This document shows positions 1 to 6,195 of a stretch of DNA of 17,826 bases, piece by piece. The position numbers and the translations under genes were made by a program. Positions within the stretch are counted from its first letter, which is position 1. Each line of letters begins with the position of its first letter. The notes under the pieces were generated by a model that did not search any database, was not told the origin of the DNA, and saw nothing but the letters and a program-made list of their open reading frames with translations. Source of the stretch: a bacterium (GTDB taxonomy: Bacteria > Cyanobacteriota > Vampirovibrionia > Obscuribacterales > Obscuribacteraceae); assembly GCA_030431355.1 (NCBI GenBank), contig JAUIJG010000052.1, positions 1-17,826 of the forward strand, written 5' to 3'.

Positions 1-383
1 CCTGATAGTGTGGATAGCTCTGCTGCATTTATGGGAGTACCTGTTTTGTAAAACCAAATTGCCATGTTCCAAGCCATTGGTTTCTTGATACCTTGGAAAA
101 AAGTTCCTGCTGTAATACAGGTCTTTCTTCTGCAGGATTTACATACAAGTAGTCTGTATTTGTTTTTTAATTGAGTGTTGGTGCTTTTACAGTTTGGACA
201 TTTTTGTTTTTCATTGGTTCCGGTATTGAAGATTTTTGTTCCTGCCAGGACACTCAGGGATTTGATGTGGCTGTACTCGTCTGGGTAGAGGTTGTCGAAT
301 TCCTTCGCGCACTGGAGCAGAAATTCTTTTCTGGAACTTTTTGAATTGTTGGCTGAATTCTTATCTTTGTTTTTGTCATTCAT
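1..383 (-). CDS. IS1595-family transposase, N-terminal part (cut by window edge)
   Basis: The minus strand is open from an ATG at 381-383 to the window edge (127 complete codons). The translation contains a zinc ribbon, CPNC then 17 residues later CKSC, followed by RRKTCITAGTFFQG and then AWNMAIWFYKTGTPINAAEL. This order (zinc ribbon, 'GT-F' motif, W-x-x-AI helix) is that of the Zn_Tnp_IS1595 domain heading IS1595/ISXO2-type DDE transposases. The catalytic DDE domain would lie beyond the left edge, so activity cannot be judged. The reading frame stays open upstream of the ATG back to a TAG near 485, but no ATG or GTG is seen there. A weak GGGAG lies about 12 nt before the chosen start. The stretch is more AT-rich than the neighbouring genes, as expected for a mobile element. 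Confidence 0.72.
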   Translation of the reverse strand, partial: MNDKNKDKNSANNSKSSRKEFLLQCAKEFDNLYPDEYSHIKSLSVLAGTKIFNTGTNEKQKCPNCKSTNTQLKNKYRLLVCKSCRRKTCITAGTFFQGIKKPMAWNMAIWFYKTGTPINAAELSTLS

Positions 384-483
384 CTGTTTTGAACGCTCCC
401 GGGAACTACACTGCTTGAAACGAATTTTGTGCAGGAGAAGTTCAATCTTCTGCGTTGGAAAAGGATGGGAGTGCGCAATTTCT

Positions 484-533
484 ATCTAGCCTCAGAAAGC
501 CTACCGAATTCGGTAGGCTTTCTGAGGCTAGAT
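484..533. repeat. Perfect 50-bp palindrome (25-bp arms, no spacer)
   Basis: Each base from 484 to 508 pairs with its partner from 533 down to 509. The centre is GAATTC at 506-511 and the outer ends read ATCTAGCC / GGCTAGAT. As RNA it would fold into a stem of more than 20 bp whichever strand is transcribed. It lies between the 5' end of the transposase (383) and the 3' end of clpB (606). No run of T follows it on either strand, so it is not a textbook intrinsic terminator, although it could still stop or protect transcripts. It could also be a pair of abutting insertion-sequence ends or a REP-like element. Confidence 0.9.
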
Positions 534-605
534 GATTAGGTCTTTAGTTTGGTGTGGTCTTGATTGTCTAAGCTAGATTTTGAATACTAGGAAGTTCTAT
601 TTAAA

Positions 606-3293
606 CTAGCAAGGTGTGATGATTAAATCAGAATGTCCGTCAAGTGTTATTTTGAGTTTTCTGAAACTCTCTTCTTTCTCGACTTTTAGTAGCACTTCTG
701 ACAAAGGCGCATGCACAAGTGACCGCACCAGTCGTTTGATCGGTCTTGCACCAAAATTGGTGGCACTTGCCTTGGCTGCTATAAAGGTTATGATTTCAGG
801 ATCGATTACCAGCTCTCGCTTTGAGGCTTTCATCCGGTGCTCTAAAGCTTTCAGTTGCATTGTGACAATTGCTTCCAGGCTTTTAGCTGAAAGACTTTCA
901 AAAATCACAATGTCATCCAGGCGATTCAGGAGTTCTGGCCTGAAAGTTCTGAGAAGTTCTTCTCTCAGTACTTCATCTAGCGAGTCTATACCACCGGGTG
1001 CATAATTTACAGTTTGTCGCGGGTTTTTGCCGGTTTGTACTGACTCGGTAGATTTAAGACTCTGGTCTGTGTTGGAGCGCTCAGCTATTACGTCGGCACC
1101 ACAATTAGAAGTCAGAACTATTATTGTGTTTCTGAAATCGGTAACTCTTCCCTTTGCATCGGTTAGCCTTCCTTCGTCCAACACCTGAAGAAGAATGTTG
1201 TATATATCGGAGTGTGCTTTCTCTATCTCGTCAAAGAGTACGCACGAATACGGGTTGTTTCTCACCGCTTCCGTGAGTTGTCCTCCCTCTTCGTAGCCTA
1301 CGTATCCAGGTGAGGCTCCAACCAATCGTGAAACCGTATATTTGTCGAAATATTCAGACATGTCCAGACGGATAAGTGATTTTTCTCCATTGAAAAGAAT
1401 CTCGGCAATAGTCTTAGCGACTTCAGTTTTGCCAACACCATTGGGACCTAAAAACATAAAGGTACCGGTCGGCTTTTTTTCGTCTCCCAATCCAGTTCTG
1501 GCTATGCGAATACTCTTTGCCACTGCTTCGAGAGCAGCGTCTTGTCCGATTACTCTTTCTTGAAGTTGTTTTTCAAGACTAATCAATCTTTTCGACTGGT
1601 CTTCGGTGAGGCTGGTAACGGGTATGCCTGTCCTGTCCGCCACAACCTGCGCTATGTCTTCTGGATCGACGAAATCACTGGCGACCGAACTCTTTTTCTG
1701 CCTCTCTTCAAATTTCTCTTGTTTGCTTTTTAACAGCTGTTCAAGCTCTGCTGCTTTGCGAAAGTCGGAGTCTCTTTTCGCTTTGTTTATTTCGTTTTGA
1801 AGCTTTTCAATTCTTGTTTTATCGAGGCTTAAAAACTTGATTGCGTCTCTCTCTTCTCTCCACTTTTTTTTGACCTTGAGCACTTTTTCTTGAAGCGCCT
1901 CAATGTCGCCATTTATCTTTACCAACCTGGCATCTTCTATATCTGCAGCCTCTTCGCTTCGCGTGTCTTTATTCAGTGAGGCTCGTTCAAGCTCCAGATG
2001 AAGAATCTGTTGAGATAAGGAATCGATATCCAGAGGCGTTGAATCTATCTGCATTCTCTTTCTGGCGGCCGCTTCGTCCACTATATCCACGGCTTTATCA
2101 GGCCATTGTCTGTCCGTTATAAACCGACCGCTAAGCTCTACCGCCGCTACCAGCGCGGAATCTTTGATTCGCACCCCATGGAATCCCTCGTACTTATCCC
2201 TCAGTCCTCTCAGAATGGTTATCGTCTGAAGAACAGTCGGTTCTTTGATATGAACTTTCTGAAAACGACGTGCCAGGGCAGGGTCTTTTTCGAGGTGTTT
2301 GGAATATTCACCGAGAGTAGTGGCACCTATGCATCTAAACTTTCCTCTCGCAAGATATGGCTTTAGCATATTGCTTGCATCAAGAGCACCATCACCTACT
2401 CCGCCTGCACCGACAAGCAAGTGAATTTCATCGATAAAAAGGATAATGTTCCTACCGGAACTACTAACTGTTTCAACTAGGTTCTTTAGTTTTTCTTCAA
2501 ACTGGCCTCGTTTTGATGTTCCAGCCACAAGTGATCCCACGTCAATGTTGATCAGTTTGTGTCCTTGAAGGCTCATGGGAACATCGCCTGAAACCAGCTT
2601 GAGAGCAAGTCCTTCTGCGATTGCGGTTTTGCCTACGCCCGCTTCTCCGATTAAAACAGGGTTGTTTTTGGTGCGACGAGAGAGAATATTTAGAACTTGC
2701 CTTATCTCTTCATCCCTGCCGATAACCGGATCCAGCTTCCCTTCTTCTGCCAGGCTGGTCATGTCTGACCCGAACTCGCTAAGCTCTCCTTCTATTACGT
2801 TTTGAGATGTAGCCACAGAAAGGTCTGTTTTCATCTCCAACTTCTCTTCCGGATCTTCAATCAAATTGATCGCCTGGGCCACAAGATCAGCCTGGATAGC
2901 TTGATTGTTGAGAAGCTCGAACGACATTGTTTTGGTGACCCGGGAAAGCGAGCAGAATATATGTTCCACACCTATGGCTGGTGCGGACAAGTGGGTTCTT
3001 ATAAAATCCGCATCATTGAATATGAATTCTGTCGTGTCATGCCATTCGGTTTTGTCATAGTCGGAAAATGCAAGCGAGGCACCATCAGAAAGAAATTTGA
3101 TCAATTCACCTTCCAGGTAGCTTGACCTGAGGTCCAGCAATTCCAGCAATCTTCTTATCTCTATTGAGCCCTGGCGCAGAATGGCGAGGAACACGTGCTC
3201 AGGTAGCACGTTGGCATGGGGATATGAGTTGAAAACTGTTTCGATAAACTCCGATATCGATGAGAGATTCTCGTCAAATTTTAATGTGTTCAT
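606..3293 (-). CDS. clpB: ClpB-type AAA+ protein disaggregase
   Basis: ATP-driven hexameric chaperone that threads aggregated proteins through its pore, normally with DnaK, in the cytoplasm. At 895 residues it is slightly longer than usual ClpB (about 860). Visible parts: a divergent Clp N domain (about 1-145); NBD1 with Walker A GEAGVGKT (216-223), Walker B ILFIDE (284-289) and RR finger (342-343); a ClpB-like coiled-coil M domain (about 415-540, starting [12 protein letters not shown]); NBD2 with Walker A GPNGVGKT (616-623), CVLFDE (684-689), pore loop [17 protein letters not shown] finger and sensor-2 GARP (848-851). No [LI]GF/IGL ClpP-binding tripeptide is seen, and the M domain favours ClpB over ClpA/C. 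Two oddities: the pore-loop-1 KYRG motif reads SKRG (260-263), losing the tyrosine, and about 24 extra residues lie near 740-765. The ATG at 3293 has GGTGG about 9 nt upstream. It is 28 bp downstream of the LRR gene, probably co-transcribed. No CIRCE element is visible. Confidence 0.87.
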   Translation of the reverse strand: MNTLKFDENLSSISEFIETVFNSYPHANVLPEHVFLAILRQGSIEIRRLLELLDLRSSYLEGELIKFLSDGASLAFSDYDKTEWHDTTEFIFNDADFIRTHLSAPAIGVEHIFCSLSRVTKTMSFELLNNQAIQADLVAQAINLIEDPEEKLEMKTDLSVATSQNVIEGELSEFGSDMTSLAEEGKLDPVIGRDEEIRQVLNILSRRTKNNPVLIGEAGVGKTAIAEGLALKLVSGDVPMSLQGHKLINIDVGSLVAGTSKRGQFEEKLKNLVETVSSSGRNIILFIDEIHLLVGAGGVGDGALDASNMLKPYLARGKFRCIGATTLGEYSKHLEKDPALARRFQKVHIKEPTVLQTITILRGLRDKYEGFHGVRIKDSALVAAVELSGRFITDRQWPDKAVDIVDEAAARKRMQIDSTPLDIDSLSQQILHLELERASLNKDTRSEEAADIEDARLVKINGDIEALQEKVLKVKKKWREERDAIKFLSLDKTRIEKLQNEINKAKRDSDFRKAAELEQLLKSKQEKFEERQKKSSVASDFVDPEDIAQVVADRTGIPVTSLTEDQSKRLISLEKQLQERVIGQDAALEAVAKSIRIARTGLGDEKKPTGTFMFLGPNGVGKTEVAKTIAEILFNGEKSLIRLDMSEYFDKYTVSRLVGASPGYVGYEEGGQLTEAVRNNPYSCVLFDEIEKAHSDIYNILLQVLDEGRLTDAKGRVTDFRNTIIVLTSNCGADVIAERSNTDQSLKSTESVQTGKNPRQTVNYAPGGIDSLDEVLREELLRTFRPELLNRLDDIVIFESLSAKSLEAIVTMQLKALEHRMKASKRELVIDPEIITFIAAKASATNFGARPIKRLVRSLVHAPLSEVLLKVEKEESFRKLKITLDGHSDLIITPC

Positions 3294-3321
3294 TCGGCTG
3301 CACCACCGGGTATTCTTTCAA

Positions 3322-4197
3322 CTATTGTGATACCACTTCGCAGTTTGGAAGGGCGGTTCTTAGTGAATCAGCACCCTTTTCAGTTACTTTCGTATCCCGC
3401 AGTTCCAGGTAGGAGAGATTGTCCAACCCGGACAGTTTTGTGATCCCTTTATCGGTGATTTTGGTGCCGGATAAATAAAGGGTCACCAGGTTATTGAGTG
3501 AAGTCAGGCTGTCGAGGCACTTGTCTGTTACTTTTGTATCTGAAAGGTAGAGTGACTGCAAGCTTTCAATCTTACCCAGGGAGCTGACACCATCATCTGT
3601 AATCATAGACAGAGAGGCATCCAGGTGCAAAAGTGTTTTCAGGTCCGATAGCTCTTCGAAGCCTTTGTCCGAAATCTGAGAAGGCAAAATCAGAGTTTTG
3701 AGCGACTTAAATTCGCTTAGATGAATCAATCCAGCGTCACTTATCTCTGTGTTTTTTATGACCAGATGTTCCAGGGCGTTTAACTGGGCAAGGTTTTTCA
3801 AACCTTTGTTGGAGATCGCCGTGAAGAGTAGCCAGAGTGTGGATAGCTTATCCAGGCTTCTCAGAGATGCGATATGGTTGTCATCAAATGGAGTGAAATC
3901 CAGTCTGAGTTCTCGAATCTCCTTAAGTTCCGCAATCTCCGCCAGGATACGAGCCGAGTATCTGACCGTAGAGAGGTCCATCGACTGAAAAATTGAAAGG
4001 GAATCCGCCATCTCGCGGACCATTTTTTCGTCCACGGCGCTTCCAGGAGCCAGTCCCAGCATCTTCCCCGGAAGCAGATCGGTGGTAAATTCACCGACAG
4101 CGTCGCCTAACCAATTTCGGTGATGAGGGAATCTGGTATCAGCCAGATATAGGCTGCCCAGTGATAATTTGGCGGGAAAACTTGCTTTGACTGTCAT
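3322..4197 (-). CDS. Cytoplasmic leucine-rich-repeat protein
   Basis: A 291-residue protein without signal peptide or membrane helix. From about residue 92 to 282 it consists of eight repeats of 23-24 residues with the pattern L-x-x-L-x-x-L-x-L-x-x-T-x-[IV]-[ST]-D-x-G-L-x-x-L, clearest in LVTLYLSGTKITDKGI (237-252). It ends in a cap-like LPNCEVV. This bacterial LRR type serves as a protein-binding scaffold and has no enzymatic residues. The first 90 residues look like a degenerate or non-LRR cap. It lies 28 bp upstream of clpB on the same strand and 262 bp downstream of kinase A. A promoter-like sequence at 4279-4306 could start transcription of LRR-clpB. The ATG at 4197 lacks a strong ribosome binding site. 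A role as adaptor for the chaperone or for the neighbouring kinases is inferred only from position. Confidence 0.85.
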   Translation of the reverse strand: MTVKASFPAKLSLGSLYLADTRFPHHRNWLGDAVGEFTTDLLPGKMLGLAPGSAVDEKMVREMADSLSIFQSMDLSTVRYSARILAEIAELKEIRELRLDFTPFDDNHIASLRSLDKLSTLWLLFTAISNKGLKNLAQLNALEHLVIKNTEISDAGLIHLSEFKSLKTLILPSQISDKGFEELSDLKTLLHLDASLSMITDDGVSSLGKIESLQSLYLSDTKVTDKCLDSLTSLNNLVTLYLSGTKITDKGITKLSGLDNLSYLELRDTKVTEKGADSLRTALPNCEVVSQ

Positions 4198-4278
4198 TGA
4201 ATTATCTGGAGCGAGTGAAGCCTTTGGGAGGGTAAAACTTTCAGCGTCCTGAGGGCTGTAGTGCCCGAGAACCTAAAC

Positions 4279-4306
4279 ATCATACCAGGACCGCGTTCCT
4301 TCTCAA
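4279..4306 (-). promoter_or_regulatory. Probable sigma70-type promoter for the LRR-clpB pair
   Basis: Read on the minus strand, TTGAGA (4306-4301) and TATGAT (4284-4279) each match the -35/-10 consensus at five of six positions and are separated by 16 bp. The -10 is preceded by TG-G, giving an extended -10. The expected start would be near 4272, leaving a leader of about 75 nt before the LRR start codon. It makes LRR-clpB at least partly independent of the metG-kinase transcript. Found by eye; no transcript data. Confidence 0.5.
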
Positions 4307-4314
4307 TTAAAAGG

Positions 4315-4336
4315 AATGATTTAGCTTAGAATCATT
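4315..4336 (-). terminator. Weak hairpin after kinase A, possible terminator
   Basis: AATGATT and AATCATT form a 7-bp stem with an 8-nt loop. On the minus strand it is followed by CCTTTTAATT. The stem is AT-rich and the T run is only four long, so any termination would be partial. A second small hairpin (GGACTC/GAGTCC, 4346-4363) lies just upstream in the repeat tract. It sits directly before the -35 of the LRR promoter, as expected of a boundary between two transcription units. Confidence 0.22.
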
Positions 4337-4345
4337 AACTTTAGA

Positions 4346-4464
4346 GGACTCGGTTTTGAGTCCTTAGTTCTTGAGGCCTCAGTTTCAGAGTCCTCAGTTT
4401 CTGAGACCCATTCTTTTGAATGCTCACCTTTAACGCCCATACCTTTAGACACCATAATTTCAGG
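4346..4464. repeat. Degenerate 15-nt tandem repeat, about 8 units
   Basis: Consecutive 15-nt units can be laid out from 4360 to 4464, preceded by a 14-nt unit at 4346. The best-conserved units read GGCCTCAGTTTCAGA (4375) and GTCCTCAGTTTCTGA (4390), and later units (4405, 4420, 4435, 4450) drift. The tract begins at the stop codon of kinase A and fills nearly half of the intergenic gap. In a frame different from the kinase it would encode pentapeptide-like repeats (for example QKLRT, LKLRP), but there is no sign that this is translated. Confidence 0.65.
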
Positions 4465-6145
4465 CCCCTGATCCAGATTGGTGTGACTCTTTCATTTTGA
4501 TGAGATCGGATTTTACTTCGTTCATGGACTGGTATCTGGTCGCGGTGGTTTGTTCCGTGCATTTACGAACCAATCTGTCGAAGTCCTCTGAAAGTAGAGG
4601 ATTGAGAGTTCGCGGACTTGATTGAACCAGGGCTTCCGGCTCAGCCCCCGTGCTCAAAAAATGCAAGCAGCAACCGAATGCGTAAATATCGCTCTGGGTT
4701 GATGCTTCCGCGCGAAACTGTTCCGGCGGTATATAAGCGTGTTTACCAGCGACTTTCTTCGCGGTTTCGGCTTCCAGCTGAAGCGCTATGTTGAAATCGG
4801 TGAGCTTGAGAACGCCTTGCTTGTCAAGGATCAAGTTGTCCGGAGTGAAGTCTCTGTGAATGATTGCCGGTTTTTTCCTATGTAGGTAGCCGAGAATGTC
4901 GCACATGACAAGGGACATCTCCACCACTTGCGCTTCTGAAAATCTATCGGGCTCCGTTTTTACTAGCTCCTGGAGGGTTTCGCCCTCCAAATATTCCAGC
5001 ACCAGATAGGCTCTTTGATCTTCGGCGAAGAAGTCCATTAGTCTCACTACGTTTGGATGTCTTAGTTTTCTCCAGAGAATAGCTTCCTGCCTAATATTCT
5101 CTAGAACGCGCTGTCTGGCATTTACTCCGGCCTGGGCTGGAAGGACAAATTCCTTTAACACCAAAACTGAAACTGCCGATGGTGCATTGCCAGGTCCTTG
5201 CTCTGTGAAGGTTTTTGCGTCTTCCAGGTCGGACATATCAACCAGGGTTTCATTCCTGCTAACACCATCTAGCCCCAGGGCATTTGGTATGGGCTTCAGC
5301 AATTTCGCTCTATAAATAAGAGCCTCGCCTCCCGAGCCGATAGAGTCCACTATTTCGTAGGTGCCTTCACTGAGCGTGGTTCCTGCGGATAATTCGGTTT
5401 CCAGACTGCGTATCTTTGATGAAGCCAGGGTCTCCAACCACATATCGGTGTATGAATCGAATTTGATGTACATATTGAGATCGTCCGCTACTTTGGGCTC
5501 AATTCGATAGGATGGCAAGAATCTCTTCAGGGCGAGTTGAAGTCGCTTTCTGTCATCACTAGATGCAATACCATTAATATTGATTTTTAAAACTGGTCGA
5601 TCGCTGCTTAACCAACCCCAACTCATGGCCGGTGCCATCAGAAGGTAGAGCATTCTATCGGCAGCCGACAGTCCCCTTGCCTGAATATTAAACTCGACAA
5701 GAATGCTCAACATTCGCCTGGTTTTTTTGTCGGAGGTGGTGACATGGGAAACTCGATCCCAATCAAGAATAGGTGATGCTGCTTGAATCCAGGGTCTGAA
5801 CCAGTGATAGCGAATGCCTTCTTCTGAAAGCTGAATATGAGTTGGATAGAGAAAGCGCAGCAGATGATTTGGAAAAAAAATGAAACTAATGAACAAACTT
5901 GCTAGCCAGGCGCCAAATACAATAAAAGTCATGCCGGAAAGATGCAAGATAGAGACCGAGGCGATTAGTATAATCAAAAGGAAGATGCTGAGCCAGCCGG
6001 TGAATTTGGACCATCTGTCTCCTTCCAAACGCGAGACCCGCTCCGGTTTATAACGAATCCAGAATTCGTCGTAATCCTGGGGTTTCACGATGCTGCGTGA
6101 AATGAAATATCTTTTTGAGAGTGAGCGTTTTGATTTCTTTTCCAT
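4460..6145 (-). CDS. Membrane-anchored Ser/Thr protein kinase (kinase A), DFN variant
   Basis: A 561-residue protein. Residues 50-69 and 72-92 form two membrane helices, so the N-terminus and kinase probably both face the cytoplasm. Residues about 100-215 look beta-rich and PH-like, followed by SYTDMW (231-236), a motif also found in kinase B. The kinase domain (about 263-550) has glycine loop IGSGGEA (269-275), lysine 331 (VLKEF), glutamate 354, HRDFTPDN (430-437), DFN (450-452), PPEQF (473-477) and a C-lobe DIYAFG. About 45 extra residues separate the glycine loop from the lysine. The lysine of HRDxKxxN is threonine, as is common in some bacterial kinases. The DFG glycine is asparagine, which is unusual; the metal-binding aspartate is kept, so activity remains possible. 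It starts 50 bp after kinase B and is likely in the metG operon. The substrate is unknown. Confidence 0.86.
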   Translation of the reverse strand: MEKKSKRSLSKRYFISRSIVKPQDYDEFWIRYKPERVSRLEGDRWSKFTGWLSIFLLIILIASVSILHLSGMTFIVFGAWLASLFISFIFFPNHLLRFLYPTHIQLSEEGIRYHWFRPWIQAASPILDWDRVSHVTTSDKKTRRMLSILVEFNIQARGLSAADRMLYLLMAPAMSWGWLSSDRPVLKININGIASSDDRKRLQLALKRFLPSYRIEPKVADDLNMYIKFDSYTDMWLETLASSKIRSLETELSAGTTLSEGTYEIVDSIGSGGEALIYRAKLLKPIPNALGLDGVSRNETLVDMSDLEDAKTFTEQGPGNAPSAVSVLVLKEFVLPAQAGVNARQRVLENIRQEAILWRKLRHPNVVRLMDFFAEDQRAYLVLEYLEGETLQELVKTEPDRFSEAQVVEMSLVMCDILGYLHRKKPAIIHRDFTPDNLILDKQGVLKLTDFNIALQLEAETAKKVAGKHAYIPPEQFRAEASTQSDIYAFGCCLHFLSTGAEPEALVQSSPRTLNPLLSEDFDRLVRKCTEQTTATRYQSMNEVKSDLIKMKESHQSGSGA

Positions 6146-6195
6146 CTCTTCTTGCTCTTGCCCCTGCCAGGGCTGATTGCTGTTTCCTTGCTCCT

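Noticed and set aside
484..533. Classical intrinsic terminator for clpB
   Set aside because: The hairpin is ideal but lacks a T run on either strand and is spacerless, so it is reported as a palindrome of unknown role.
616..3125. Several plus-strand open frames opposite clpB (for example 616-1005 and 2106-2366)
   Set aside because: They are antisense to a well-supported gene, have no family resemblance and show the compositional bias of shadow frames.
606..3293. ClpA/ClpC protease subunit or type VI secretion ClpV
   Set aside because: The M domain aligns with ClpB and no ClpP tripeptide is visible. The pore loop is somewhat ClpV-like, but no type VI genes are nearby.
4198..4459. CIRCE or other HrcA-type heat-shock operator ahead of LRR-clpB
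   Set aside because: No TTAGCACTC-N9-GAGTGCTAA-like inverted repeat found on either strand.
4346..4464. CRISPR array
   Set aside because: Units are contiguous, only 15 nt and degenerate; there are no spacers and no cas genes.
4341..4562. Small minus-strand frame giving pentapeptide-like repeats
   Set aside because: It overlaps the kinase A 3' end in another frame and is explained by the 15-nt tandem repeat; no convincing start signal.
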